Below, in pieces: positions 35,355-44,102 of a stretch of DNA of 64,000 nucleotides. A program made the position numbers and the translations under genes. Where the stretch lies: NCBI RefSeq assembly GCF_042666875.1, contig NZ_JBHTCX010000007.1, positions 1-64,000 of the forward strand, in the 5' to 3' direction. The notes under the pieces are model-generated. The model made no database searches. It was not told where the DNA came from and was given only the letters and a program-made list of their open reading frames with translations. Numbering within the stretch: the stretch's first letter is position 1; each line of letters starts with the position of its first letter. Source of the DNA: Brachybacterium sp042666875. Lineage in GTDB: Bacteria; Actinomycetota; Actinomycetes; Actinomycetales; Dermabacteraceae.

Positions 35355-36662
35355 TCAGCTGCGCCGATCGGGGTCGGAGCGGTCGGTGATCAGCAGTTCG
35401 AGCGCCTCCGTGGTGGCCGGCGGTTCGACCGCCTTCATCTCCTGCGTCATCAGGCGCGGGCCGATCGCGTCCCCGTCGGCGGCGACGAGCAGGCTGGGCA
35501 GGAACTGCTTGGCCTCCTGGGAGGTCAGCCCCGTGGCCTGGAGCAGGTCGATGGCCAGGGAGCGCAGCTGGATCGCGAGGGTGACTCCCTCGAAGTGGCC
35601 GGCACGGCCCGGCCGCACGCCCTCGTCGTTGCGCAGCAGCATCTCGGGGGTCAGGTAGGAGGCGAACAGGCGCAGCTTGCGCCGGGCCTCGGTGAAGTCG
35701 ACCTCGTCGTGCCGGACGGCCGTCCCCAGCTCCGTCACGGCGTCGCGCGCGGCCAGCAGCGCGTCGGCCAGGGTCGAATGCGCATCCCCGCGCACGGCGT
35801 CGAGGAACTCCACCTCGTGCCGGGCGATCACCCGCATGTTGCGCATCGCGCGGTCAGAGCCCACCAGCAGGTGCTGCAGGCGGCCGACGTCGCCGGCGTG
35901 ACGCAGCCCCGCGGGGGAGAAGGTGGCCATCTCGTTGGCGGCGTCATTGGCCAGCTGCCACTCATCGGTGTACTTCTGGGAGTTGTTGCGGATGCTCACC
36001 AGTGCTGCCTGGGCGACGCCGCGATCACCGCTGCGTGCGGCCAGGGCGAGGGAGACCAGCGTGTCCTCCAACTCCTGGAAGAACGAGCATGCAGCCCGGC
36101 GCTGGGGGCGCCGGGGATCCCCCGAGAACAGCAGATGGATCACGATCGCGACGACCACGCCCGTCAGCGCATCCAGCACGCGCCCGCCCGGGGTCATGTT
36201 CGGGGTGAGCGGCATGATGGTCACCAGCAGGGACTGGATCGCGGTCTGGATCCCGAAGAGGTTGCTGGAGTCGATGAAGCGCGCGAGCATCCCGGCGACG
36301 AACACGACGACCAGGATCTGCCAGGTGCCGGAGCCGATCAGGGAGCGGGCGATCTCGCCGATGACCACGCCGAGCATCACTCCGGCGGCCATCTCGAAGA
36401 TCTTGCGGACCTTCTTCTCGATGCCGAATCCGATGATGACGAACGCGGCGATCGAGGCGAAGAACGGGTACTGGTGATCCCAGATCAGGCCGCTGAGCAG
36501 GTAGGCGAGGGCGGCCGCCACCGCCGCGCGGGTGACGGTCACGGCGTCGGAGCGGCCGCGGGAGGCGCCCTGGGCCAGCCAGCCGGCGACGGCCCCGCGG
36601 ACGCGATCGAGCAGGGGAGCCCGCTGCGGAGTCCCCCCGGGCGGAGGAGAGGCCTGGCTCAT
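35355..36662 (-). CDS. Aromatic-acid exporter/FUSC-like membrane protein
   Basis: A 435-residue protein. The N-terminal half (about 45-180) has five to six hydrophobic segments arranged like the aromatic-acid exporter (ArAE/FUSC) family, starting AVTVTRAAVAAALAYLLSGL. The C-terminal 250 residues are a cytoplasmic helical domain. The family exports aromatic acids or related compounds; the substrate here is unknown. Its start overlaps the stop of the next upstream gene by 4 bases. Confidence 0.75.
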   Translation of the reverse strand: MSQASPPPGGTPQRAPLLDRVRGAVAGWLAQGASRGRSDAVTVTRAAVAAALAYLLSGLIWDHQYPFFASIAAFVIIGFGIEKKVRKIFEMAAGVMLGVVIGEIARSLIGSGTWQILVVVFVAGMLARFIDSSNLFGIQTAIQSLLVTIMPLTPNMTPGGRVLDALTGVVVAIVIHLLFSGDPRRPQRRAACSFFQELEDTLVSLALAARSGDRGVAQAALVSIRNNSQKYTDEWQLANDAANEMATFSPAGLRHAGDVGRLQHLLVGSDRAMRNMRVIARHEVEFLDAVRGDAHSTLADALLAARDAVTELGTAVRHDEVDFTEARRKLRLFASYLTPEMLLRNDEGVRPGRAGHFEGVTLAIQLRSLAIDLLQATGLTSQEAKQFLPSLLVAADGDAIGPRLMTQEMKAVEPPATTEALELLITDRSDPDRRS

Positions 36663-37093
36663 GGGCGCACCGGGTCCTCGAGCCGCATCTCCAGCAGCTC
36701 CTCGAGCCGGAACGTGTCGCCGTCGCGGGCTCCGCGGCCCACCACCAGCGGTGCCGGCGACGGGGCAGGGGTGGCGCCGCGCAGCCGGGACCGCAGGCCG
36801 CCGTCGACCCGCATCACGTAGTAGCGGCCCTCGGCGTCGACCGCGAGGGACCGGTCGCGCTTGAGGTACCAGCCCCGGAGTGAGGTGCGGATCGTCCCGC
36901 CGCCGGTGTACGGCCGGGCGCGCAGCGGGATCGGATGGATACCGGCCTCCCGGAATCGTGCGACCGCGTCACGGATGGTGGCGGTGGCCCTGAGGTGCTC
37001 GTCCTCGCGGGCGGCGTGCAGCGCCTGCTCCTTGGCCTCGAGCACCTGTCGTCGCTGCCGGCTCCAGTCCTGCTGCTCGCCCTGTGCACTCAT
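36659..37093 (-). CDS. Conserved hypothetical protein
   Basis: A 144-residue soluble protein that I do not recognise. A charged helical N-terminus (QDWSRQRRQVLEAKEQALHAA) leads into a small beta-rich part with GGGTIRTSLRGWYLKRDRSLAVDAEGRYYVM divided over several strands. AACAAT ends 7 bases before the ATG at 37093, and no ribosome-binding site is present, so this start fits a leaderless mRNA. It is cotranscribed with the FUSC-like gene (4-base overlap). Confidence 0.65.
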   Translation of the reverse strand: MSAQGEQQDWSRQRRQVLEAKEQALHAAREDEHLRATATIRDAVARFREAGIHPIPLRARPYTGGGTIRTSLRGWYLKRDRSLAVDAEGRYYVMRVDGGLRSRLRGATPAPSPAPLVVGRGARDGDTFRLEELLEMRLEDPVRP

Positions 37094-37285
37094 GGTTCCC
37101 ATTGTTCCAGGCCCGTCCGGGCGCCGCAGGACGAGCACGGTAGGAGAGCGGTGCGAATGCTGTGCAGGCTGCGTGGACGTTCGGGCGGGCCGAACGGTAC
37201 GGGTGCCGGGACGGAACGACCGGCTCGGGCGCCGGCACCGGCCAGGGGCGCACCCACGGCCGGCACCTGCCGTGCTGTGCGCGCC

Positions 37286-38407
37286 TCAGAGCTTGGCGGT
37301 CGCCGGTCGGTCGCCGTGGTCGCGGGGCACCACGACCGGCTCCTGCGACGCATCGATCCACACCGAGCTCGTCTCCCCGTCGGCGGCGGAGACAGGGACC
37401 TCCACGGCCAGAGCGGCGTCGAGCGGGACCGCTCGTCGGACCACGGCCAGCGCGATCGGCCCGAGATCGGCGTGCAGGGCCGCGGAGGTGACGGCGCCGA
37501 TGACCTTCCCGTCGGACCCGCCGAGACGCACCTCGCCGCCGGGGGCGGCGGGCACGTCCTGCGAGCCGTCCAGGTGGAGCATGACCAGGCGGCGCGGGGG
37601 CTGGCCGAGGTTGAGGACCTTCGCGACGGTCTCCTGGCCGCGGTAGCAGCCCTTGGTGGTGTGCACGGTCGTGCGCAGCAGATCGAGCTCGTGGGGGATG
37701 CTGCGCTCGTCCACCTCCCGGGCCGCCCGGGCGCGGTGGTCGGCGATCCGCAGCGCTTCCCACGAGGACATCCCGGCGAGGTGGTCGGAGCGCCAGGGCA
37801 CCTGAGCGAGAGCGTCGGCATCGGCGACGGTGAGCACGGCGCCCACCGGGTCGTCGGGATCCGGCCCGTAGGCCACCCCGCCGGGGGCGACCTGCGGCCA
37901 GGGCTCGGACCAGACGGCGACCGGAGCGGGCAGGTCGAGCTCGGGCAGGACGTCGGCGGCCGGCGCGGTGCCGCCGAGAACGCGCAGGTCATCACGATCG
38001 GTCAGCTCGACGCGCGCCGCGAAGCGCATCATCTCCAGGTAGCGGCGAAGGCCCGCGCGGGCTCCGGCATCGAGCACCAGCAGCAGCGTCTCCTCCGCGG
38101 TGACCACGGCGGAGGCGAGGTGCTCGACCCGGCCCTGCGGCGAGAGCACGGCGAGGCTGGCCGAGGAGCCGACGGGGATGCCCTCGAGAACCTGGGTGGT
38201 CACGGTGGTCATCCAGCTGCGGGCGTCGGGGCCGGTGACCTCGAGCACCTCGAAGTGGCCGAGGTCGACGACGGCGCGGCCATCCAGCAGCCGGCGCTGT
38301 TCGCGCAGCGGTGCGCCGTAGTGGGCGGGCACCGCCGCATCCGGGCCGTCGCCGAGGACGGCTCCTGTGCTCAGCAGCGGGCGGATGTGACGGTCGGTCT
38401 CAGGCAC
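37286..38407 (-). CDS. ygfZ: YgfZ/GcvT-like folate-binding protein
   Basis: A 373-residue protein of the YgfZ family, a tetrahydrofolate-binding factor that supports Fe-S cluster enzymes. The diagnostic KGCYRGQE motif with its reactive cysteine is present, along with the GcvT-like N-terminal segment VVDLGHFEVLEVTGPDARSW. Its start overlaps the end of the nitrobindin-like gene by 8 bases, a pairing common in actinobacteria. Confidence 0.9.
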   Translation of the reverse strand: MPETDRHIRPLLSTGAVLGDGPDAAVPAHYGAPLREQRRLLDGRAVVDLGHFEVLEVTGPDARSWMTTVTTQVLEGIPVGSSASLAVLSPQGRVEHLASAVVTAEETLLLVLDAGARAGLRRYLEMMRFAARVELTDRDDLRVLGGTAPAADVLPELDLPAPVAVWSEPWPQVAPGGVAYGPDPDDPVGAVLTVADADALAQVPWRSDHLAGMSSWEALRIADHRARAAREVDERSIPHELDLLRTTVHTTKGCYRGQETVAKVLNLGQPPRRLVMLHLDGSQDVPAAPGGEVRLGGSDGKVIGAVTSAALHADLGPIALAVVRRAVPLDAALAVEVPVSAADGETSSVWIDASQEPVVVPRDHGDRPATAKL

Positions 38408-39086
38408 GGTGGAGCTCCACGGAGATGTAGGGGGTCATGTCGGTCTCGCCGGTCTCGCTCGCGGCGCCGGGGACCCGCTGCTCCCACAGCCACATCAGGT
38501 TGCCGCCGACGTACCCGAACATGCGGGTCGCCGTGACCTCGGGGCTGCCATCCGCCGCGGGCTCGCCCAGGGCGAGCTGGATGCGGGGTCCCCGGACCTC
38601 ACCGGCCCATTCCGGGCCGGCCGGGTCGTCACGGGGCGAGTCCTCACCGGCCGCGTGCTCTCCGGCCCGGTCCCGGCGCTCGAAACGCGCCCGCAGCCCG
38701 TAGGACAGGAAGCTGGCGGGATCGCCCGGCTTGGCCGCGCGGGCCGCGGCGACATCCTGGCCGGGCAGCACGTCGCCGACGGTCCAGATGCCGTCCTCAC
38801 GCATCAGCAGGGTGCGCTCGCCCGTGCCCGCGGCAGGGGGCGCGTCCGCCCGGGCGAAGGCGCTGGTGGGAGGGAGCGGGGCGGGCGCGTCGACCTCGTG
38901 GATCGTCGAGCGCCAGCCCATGGTGCCGTCCTCGCGGGCGGTGCACACCAGGTGCTGCTGGACGCGGCGTTCGCCGGCGTCGGGATCCCCGGGGCGATGG
39001 AGGGCTCCGGAGCCCTGCCAGCTGCCGATCAGCCAGGCGAGCGGGTACAGCGGCTCCGGGAGGGAGGGGTCGAGTGTGATGGGCAT
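38400..39086 (-). CDS. FABP-like/nitrobindin-type beta-barrel protein
   Basis: A 228-residue beta-barrel protein. It opens with LAWLIGSWQGSG, matching the GxWxGxG entry of bacterial nitrobindins, and closes with FGYVGGNLMWLWEQ. Relatives bind heme b and react with NO or peroxynitrite. The middle (about 130-165) has an acidic/Arg-rich insert not found in the minimal 160-residue barrel. Operon with ygfZ. Confidence 0.82.
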   Translation of the reverse strand: MPITLDPSLPEPLYPLAWLIGSWQGSGALHRPGDPDAGERRVQQHLVCTAREDGTMGWRSTIHEVDAPAPLPPTSAFARADAPPAAGTGERTLLMREDGIWTVGDVLPGQDVAAARAAKPGDPASFLSYGLRARFERRDRAGEHAAGEDSPRDDPAGPEWAGEVRGPRIQLALGEPAADGSPEVTATRMFGYVGGNLMWLWEQRVPGAASETGETDMTPYISVELHRA

Positions 39087-39103
39087 GGGAGCCGATCAGC
39101 CGC

Positions 39104-39205
39104 TCAGCGGTCGAACAGGCGCAGCAGCACCAGGACGGCGAATGCCAGGGTGCCGAGACCCACCAGGACCACGAGCGAGATGAAGATCAGGGAGAGCGCG
39201 GACAT
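39104..39205 (-). CDS. Putative 33-residue membrane protein
   Basis: MSALSLIFISLVVLVGLGTL continues to LLRLFDR: one hydrophobic helix and a short basic end. TAGACT ends 7 bases before the ATG, the same leaderless arrangement as at neighbouring genes, and the frame fits the gap between the nitrobindin gene (17 bases downstream) and the next gene. Small single-helix proteins of this kind are often missed. No homologue recognised. Confidence 0.45.
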   Translation of the reverse strand: MSALSLIFISLVVLVGLGTLAFAVLVLLRLFDR

Positions 39206-39212
39206 GCCGCAG

Positions 39213-39218
39213 AGTCTA
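39213..39218 (-). promoter_or_regulatory. -10 hexamer TAGACT, leaderless promoter
   Basis: On the minus strand TAGACT ends 7 bases before the ATG at 39205. Confidence 0.4.
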
Positions 39219-39279
39219 TCGTCCACGAGCTGCGGCGAGCAGTGCGCGACGGAGCGGTCCGGGGAGCGGCCGGGAGTGC

Positions 39280-40029
39280 TCAGGGCAGCAGCATCACCGC
39301 GAGGTGGGCGACCACACCGATGGTGGCCACGGGCACCACCGCCACCGCGAGCGAGGGGACCGGCTCCCGCGCCACCAGGGAGGACCCTGCCAGCAGATGC
39401 GCACAGCTGCCCCCGATCGCGACCACGAGGCCGAGCCCGATCGCCAGGGGCAACGACACCGCCAGGAGCGCAGAGGCCAGCGCCGCCGTCACCCCGGCGC
39501 CCGCGCCCGCGGAGAGCACGAAACGCAGGCCGGCCGGCAGCGCCGTGGCGTTGATCAGGAGAGTCGCGGCGAGACCCGCCGCGATGGCCGAGACCAGAGC
39601 GGCCCGGCCCTCGGCAGCGGCCTGGGCCTGCGCCAGCACCCAGCACGCCGCGACCCCGGCCGCGAACACCCCTGCCACCGTGCCGGTGAGAGAGGCCGTC
39701 AGGTCCCGCCGGTCCCGGCGCAGCATCTGGTGGACGAAGGAGGCGAACACCCCGACGGCGCACGCCATCACGATCCCGGTCATCGGGGCGATGCGGTCCG
39801 ACGGGGCGGAGACGATCACGGCGCCGGCGATACCGGTGCCCGCCATCACCACCGCCGTCCCGACCGCGGAACGGAGCTCGAGCAGGCCCGGCCAGGCGAT
39901 ACCCAGCAGCACGGTGAGCAGGGCCACGAACGTCGCCATCACCACCGGCGACAGCGGGCCGGTCAGCGAGATCAGAGTCAGCAGCAGCGCCAGTGCGGCA
40001 CCGAGCGGGGCGCGCTCGGGAGCGGTCAT
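39280..40029 (-). CDS. Hypothetical polytopic membrane protein
   Basis: A 249-residue protein with about seven or eight hydrophobic helices and few charged residues; no family recognised. The ATG at 40029 was chosen because GAGGGAGG lies 6 bases upstream; an in-frame extension to 40059 is possible. Divergent from mshD. Confidence 0.6.
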   Translation of the reverse strand: MTAPERAPLGAALALLLTLISLTGPLSPVVMATFVALLTVLLGIAWPGLLELRSAVGTAVVMAGTGIAGAVIVSAPSDRIAPMTGIVMACAVGVFASFVHQMLRRDRRDLTASLTGTVAGVFAAGVAACWVLAQAQAAAEGRAALVSAIAAGLAATLLINATALPAGLRFVLSAGAGAGVTAALASALLAVSLPLAIGLGLVVAIGGSCAHLLAGSSLVAREPVPSLAVAVVPVATIGVVAHLAVMLLP

Positions 40030-40166
40030 GAGGCCTCCCTCGCACTCGGTTCCGGTCACTTCGCCGTCGCCGACGAGCGTGGTCAGGCGGGCGCTACAGT
40101 GTCAGTCTACGAGCGCCCGCAGGCGGCGGCATCCACAGCGAACCGTCCGAGCCCCGGAAGGACCCC

Positions 40167-41090
40167 ATGATCACGACGGCTGCCCTGTCGCAGACCCAGC
40201 GCGACGCGGCCCGTGAGCTGCTCGATGCAGTCACCGCGCACGACGGAGTCGCCCCGCTGGACGAGGCGGCGCGGCTCGCCCTGACGGGAGATTCCGCACA
40301 GCACCTGCTCCTGCCCGCCGGACCCGAGCACAGCACGGACCCCGGAGCCGATCCGGCCGCGGCGGAGACGCTGCTCGGCTACGCGAGCCTGCTGCCCGAC
40401 GGCACCGTCCAGGGCATGGTCCATCCCGGCCATCGCCGGCGCGGGCACGGCACGGCGCTGCTGCGAGCCGCCCTCGAGCTGCGTCCCGACGCGGGCGTCT
40501 GGGCCCACGGCGCCCTCGACGGGTCGCTCGCCTTCCTCACCGCTGCGGGCATGCACGAGACCCGCCGACTGCTCACGCTGCGTCGAGAGCTCGCCGCCGG
40601 GGATCCGGTGCGGGACGTCGCCGTCCCGACGCTCGAGGACTTCCGGCTGGACTCCTTCGACCTCGAGCGCGATGCGGATCGCTGGGTCGAGGTCAATGCG
40701 CTGGCGTTCGCCGATCACCCCGAGCAGGGCTCGCTGGGGCGGGCCGATCTGGACCGGCGGCTGGCCGAGCCCTGGTTCGACGCCGGCGACCTGCTGGTCG
40801 CCCTCCAGCACGAGGAGCTGGTCGGATTCGTGTGGATCAAGCGGGACGCGGCGGAGGGCCCTGAGGCCGACGCCGAGATCTACGTCGTCGCCACCGCGCC
40901 GTCCGTCCAGGGCCACGGTGTGGCGGGGTACCTGCTGGCTGCGGCGCTGCGGCGGCTGCAGGCCGCGGGCGTGCCCGGCGTCGAGCTCTACGTCGAGGCA
41001 GACAACACCGCGGCACTGCGCCTGTACGAGGCGTGGGGCTTCACCGTCTCGGGCCGGGACGTGCAGATGCGCGCGGCGGCGAAGGCCTGA
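40167..41090 (+). CDS. mshD: Mycothiol synthase
   Basis: A 307-residue protein with two GNAT acetyltransferase domains, the MshD architecture. The C-terminal domain has the family marker FADHPEQG, the acetyl-CoA loop VQGHGVAGYLL and ELYVEADNTAALRLYEAWGF. MshD acetylates Cys-GlcN-Ins, the last step of mycothiol synthesis, so the cell probably uses mycothiol as its low-molecular-weight thiol. The ATG follows GGAAGGA. Confidence 0.93.
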   Translation: MITTAALSQTQRDAARELLDAVTAHDGVAPLDEAARLALTGDSAQHLLLPAGPEHSTDPGADPAAAETLLGYASLLPDGTVQGMVHPGHRRRGHGTALLRAALELRPDAGVWAHGALDGSLAFLTAAGMHETRRLLTLRRELAAGDPVRDVAVPTLEDFRLDSFDLERDADRWVEVNALAFADHPEQGSLGRADLDRRLAEPWFDAGDLLVALQHEELVGFVWIKRDAAEGPEADAEIYVVATAPSVQGHGVAGYLLAAALRRLQAAGVPGVELYVEADNTAALRLYEAWGFTVSGRDVQMRAAAKA

Positions 41091-41093
41091 CCC

Positions 41094-42038
41094 GTGCGCG
41101 TCGCCCCCGGCAAGCCGCCGCCCGTGCTCGCTGCCGGTGCCCTCGCCTGGCGGGAGGGCACCGAGGGTATCGAGGTGATGCTCGTCCACCGCCCGCGCTA
41201 CGACGACTGGTCCGTGCCCAAGGGGAAGCTCGACAAGGGCGAGACCTTTCCGGCGGCCGCCGTGCGCGAGGTGGCCGAGGAGACGGGGTACCGCGTGCGT
41301 CTGCACCGGCCGCTGCCCGCATCGGTGTACCTGCTGCCCGACGGCCGCACCAAGATCGTGCAGTACTGGACGGGGACGGTGCGGGCGAAGACCGCGCCCG
41401 GGCCGCTGGACCCCGGTGAGATCGACGAGGTGCGGTGGGTAGGGCTCGACGAGGCGGAGTCCCTGGTCACCCGCCAGGGCGACCAGGTCTCCCTGGTGGC
41501 GCTGCGTCGCTATCTCGATGCCGAGGAGCTGGTCACCGTGCCGATCATCGTCCAGCGCCACGGGGCCGCCGTGTCCCGGGCGAAGTGGCGCAAGGGCGAG
41601 AAGTCCCGGCCGCTGAACTCCAAGGGACGCAAGCAGGCGCAGGCCCTGCCGCCGCTGATCGACGCATTCGACCCCGACAGCGTGCTGAGCAGCCCGTGGC
41701 AGCGATGTCTGCGCACCGTCGAGCCGGTGGCCCGCATCGAGGGGCTGACGATCCGTACCAAGGATGAGCTGACCGAGGCCGGCCATGAGGCTCATCCCTC
41801 TCGGACCGCCGCGGTGATGGCCAGGGTGCTGCACGAGGCGCGCGGCACGGTGGTGTGCACGCACCGGCCCGTCCTGCCGACGGTGATCCAGAGCGTGCGG
41901 GACGTCGCCCGGCCCGGCGCCGCTCTCGAGCTGCCGCGCGAGAATCCGTTCCTGGCCGCCGGCGAGGCCCTGATGCTGCATACGACACCGCAGGGTTCCG
42001 TGGTCGCGATCGAGCGGCATCTTCCCAACATCGGCTGA
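41094..42038 (+). CDS. mutT1: Nudix hydrolase fused to histidine phosphatase (MutT1 type)
   Basis: A 314-residue protein. The N-terminal Nudix domain has GKLDKGETFPAAAVREVAEETGY (split here as residues 44-66), and the C-terminal phosphoglycerate-mutase-like domain starts with the RHG catalytic triad Arg155-His156-Gly157. This two-domain layout is that of mycobacterial MutT1, which removes 8-oxo-dGTP and diadenosine polyphosphates. GTG start 3 bases after mshD, so cotranscribed. Confidence 0.9.
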   Translation: MRVAPGKPPPVLAAGALAWREGTEGIEVMLVHRPRYDDWSVPKGKLDKGETFPAAAVREVAEETGYRVRLHRPLPASVYLLPDGRTKIVQYWTGTVRAKTAPGPLDPGEIDEVRWVGLDEAESLVTRQGDQVSLVALRRYLDAEELVTVPIIVQRHGAAVSRAKWRKGEKSRPLNSKGRKQAQALPPLIDAFDPDSVLSSPWQRCLRTVEPVARIEGLTIRTKDELTEAGHEAHPSRTAAVMARVLHEARGTVVCTHRPVLPTVIQSVRDVARPGAALELPRENPFLAAGEALMLHTTPQGSVVAIERHLPNIG

Positions 42039-42110
42039 GCCCGGGCGCGGGCGGACGCCACCCGGAGGTCCTCGCGGCGACGCTGCGAGGACGAGGAGAA
42101 GGAGAAGGGC

Positions 42111-42605
42111 ATGAGCATGGATCAGGGACCGGGGCACTCCGGGTATTCCTGGGGCTCGCCATCCGCGGGCGACCCGTATGCGGGCTCGCCATCAGCGGGC
42201 GACCCCTATGCCACGGACCCGCCGGCCGGCGAGGGGTTCGGATCGTCGTTCCCGACTCAGGGTTCCGGAGCGCCGGCAGGGCACGCCTCGTACTCCGCCG
42301 GAGTTCCCGTGCCCGGGCCGCCCGGTCCGTACGTGCAGCTGCCCCCGAGCTCGAGCCACGCCATCACGGGCTTCATCCTGGGACTGGCGGGTCTGGTCAT
42401 GTGTGCAGGTCTCACCGCCCCGGTGGGCATCGTCTTCTCGGCCCTGGGCATGCGCGCCACGTCACCGGAGGCGGACCCGCCGCGCAGCGGCCGGGGCCTG
42501 GCGATCGCCGGGCTCGTGACCTCCCTGATCGGCATGATCCCGTTCCTGCTCATGGTCCTCTACATCGGGGCCATCATCGTCTTCGCCATCGTGGAGGCAA
42601 CGTGA
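42111..42605 (+). CDS. DUF4190-type membrane protein
   Basis: A 164-residue protein. The first 80 residues are Gly/Pro/Ser/Tyr-rich with a short repeat (GSPSAGDPYA twice) and are probably disordered. Two hydrophobic helices follow (about 84-110 and 128-160) with GRGLAIAGLVTSLIG, the DUF4190 pattern. Function unknown. The ATG follows AAGGAGAAGGG. Confidence 0.75.
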   Translation: MSMDQGPGHSGYSWGSPSAGDPYAGSPSAGDPYATDPPAGEGFGSSFPTQGSGAPAGHASYSAGVPVPGPPGPYVQLPPSSSHAITGFILGLAGLVMCAGLTAPVGIVFSALGMRATSPEADPPRSGRGLAIAGLVTSLIGMIPFLLMVLYIGAIIVFAIVEAT

Positions 42606-42726
42606 GCGTCGTCGCAGCGAAAGCGCTCACGAGCCTCGCGCGCAGCCCCGTGATAACTTCGTAACCAGAACTGTGACCCGATCGTATCTACGAACTGACC
42701 TGCGCGTTCATGCATCCCGGAGGGTT

Positions 42727-42748
42727 GTTCACCCGCTGTTCACACGAG
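42727..42748 (+). promoter_or_regulatory. PHO-box-like direct repeat upstream of pstS
   Basis: Two adjacent 11-base repeats, GTTCACCCGCT and GTTCACACGAG, match the GTTCACC-type direct repeats bound by actinobacterial PhoP. A third, weaker unit (GTTCATGCATC) starts 21 bases upstream at 42706. The site lies just before the predicted pstS -10, as expected for activation under phosphate starvation. Confidence 0.7.
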
Positions 42749-42775
42749 AGCGGGTGCCGTGTCATCTGCGCTCCC

Positions 42776-42781
42776 TAGCGT
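42776..42781 (+). promoter_or_regulatory. -10 hexamer TAGCGT of pstSCAB
   Basis: TAGCGT lies 27 bases after the PHO-box repeats, placing a -35 position immediately next to them. The predicted leader to the GTG at 42843 is about 55 bases. Confidence 0.5.
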
Positions 42782-42842
42782 CACCGGCGAAAGACGTCTC
42801 CGCAGTAATCACCCCGGGCCCTCGGCCCCGAAAGGACTCGAA

Positions 42843-43994
42843 GTGAACGTTCGCAAGAACAAGCTCGTCTCACTCGCCGCGCTCGGCCTGGCCGGCGGGC
42901 TCGCGCTCTCCGCCTGCGGTGGGGGCAACGGGGAGACCGACGGCGGCAACGGCGGCGGTTCGGCGTCCGACGGCGGCGGCGCCGGCGGCGTCGACTACGC
43001 CAGCCTCACCGGGAACCTCGCCGGCTCGGGTGCCTCCTCGGCCCAGGCAGCCCAGACCGCGTGGACCGAGTCCTTCATGGGCATGGTCCAGGCCGAGGGT
43101 GGCGACATCCAGGTCACCTACGACGCCACCGGCTCGGGAACCGGTCGCGAGCAGTTCCTCTCCGGCCAGGTGAAGTTCGCCGGCACCGACGCCGCCCTGG
43201 ACGAGGAGGAGCTCGCCTCCTCCACCGAGGTGTGCAACGGTGAGCAGGCCTTCGACCTCCCGGTCTACATCTCCCCGATCGCCGTGGTGTTCAACCTCGA
43301 GGGTGTCGACAACCTCAACCTCACCCCGGAGGCCCTCGCCGGCATCTTCGCGGGCGACATCACCAAGTGGAACGACCCTGCCATCGCCGACGAGAACCCG
43401 GATGCCGACCTGCCCGACCAGGACATCGTGCCGGTCCACCGTTCGGACGATTCCGGCACCACCGAGAACTTCACCGACTACCTCTCCCAGGTCGCGCCCG
43501 ACGCGTGGACGCACGGCCCGATCGAGACCTGGCCCATCGAAGGCGGCCAGTCCGGTGACGGCACCTCGGGTCTGATCTCCACCGTCGAGGGCGGCAACGG
43601 CACCATCGGGTATGCCGATGCCTCGCAGGCCGGCAACCTCGGCGTGGCCAGCATCCAGGTCGGCGAGGAGTTCGTGGACTACACTCCCGAGGCCGCCGCC
43701 AAGGCCGTCGAGGTCTCCCCGCGCGCCGAGGGCCGCGAGGAGAACGACATCGTCATGGAGCTGGACCGCACCACCACCGAGGAGGGCGTCTACCCGATCG
43801 TCCTGGTCTCCTACCTGGCGCTGTGCGGTTCCTACGGGGATCAGGCGACGGCCGACGCCGTCAAGGCCTACGCTTCCTACATCGTCTCCGAGGACGGCCA
43901 GCAGACGGCTGCCGAGAACGCCGGCTCCGCTCCGCTGACCCCCGCCCTCTCCGAGGATGCGCAGGCTTCCATCGACGGCATCACCGCGGGCTGA
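42843..43994 (+). CDS. pstS: Phosphate-binding lipoprotein PstS
   Basis: A 383-residue periplasmic-type binding lipoprotein. The signal peptide ends in the lipobox LSAC, followed by a Gly/Ser/Asp linker. The phosphate-binding segments GSGASSAQ, ATGSGTGREQF, FAGTDAAL and HRSDDSGTTENFTDYL are typical PstS. The GTG at 42843 follows AAAGGA; an in-frame ATG further upstream would place the PHO-box promoter too close and lacks a Shine-Dalgarno sequence. Confidence 0.96.
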   Translation: MNVRKNKLVSLAALGLAGGLALSACGGGNGETDGGNGGGSASDGGGAGGVDYASLTGNLAGSGASSAQAAQTAWTESFMGMVQAEGGDIQVTYDATGSGTGREQFLSGQVKFAGTDAALDEEELASSTEVCNGEQAFDLPVYISPIAVVFNLEGVDNLNLTPEALAGIFAGDITKWNDPAIADENPDADLPDQDIVPVHRSDDSGTTENFTDYLSQVAPDAWTHGPIETWPIEGGQSGDGTSGLISTVEGGNGTIGYADASQAGNLGVASIQVGEEFVDYTPEAAAKAVEVSPRAEGREENDIVMELDRTTTEEGVYPIVLVSYLALCGSYGDQATADAVKAYASYIVSEDGQQTAAENAGSAPLTPALSEDAQASIDGITAG

Positions 43995-44102
43995 GAATCC
44001 TGCCAGATGCACACTGCCGTGCCGCCGGGTCCTTCGTGACCCGGCGGCATCGGCGCGTCACCGCCCCTGTCCCTGTCCCGTGAGCTCTGAGGAAGGCACC
44101 TG

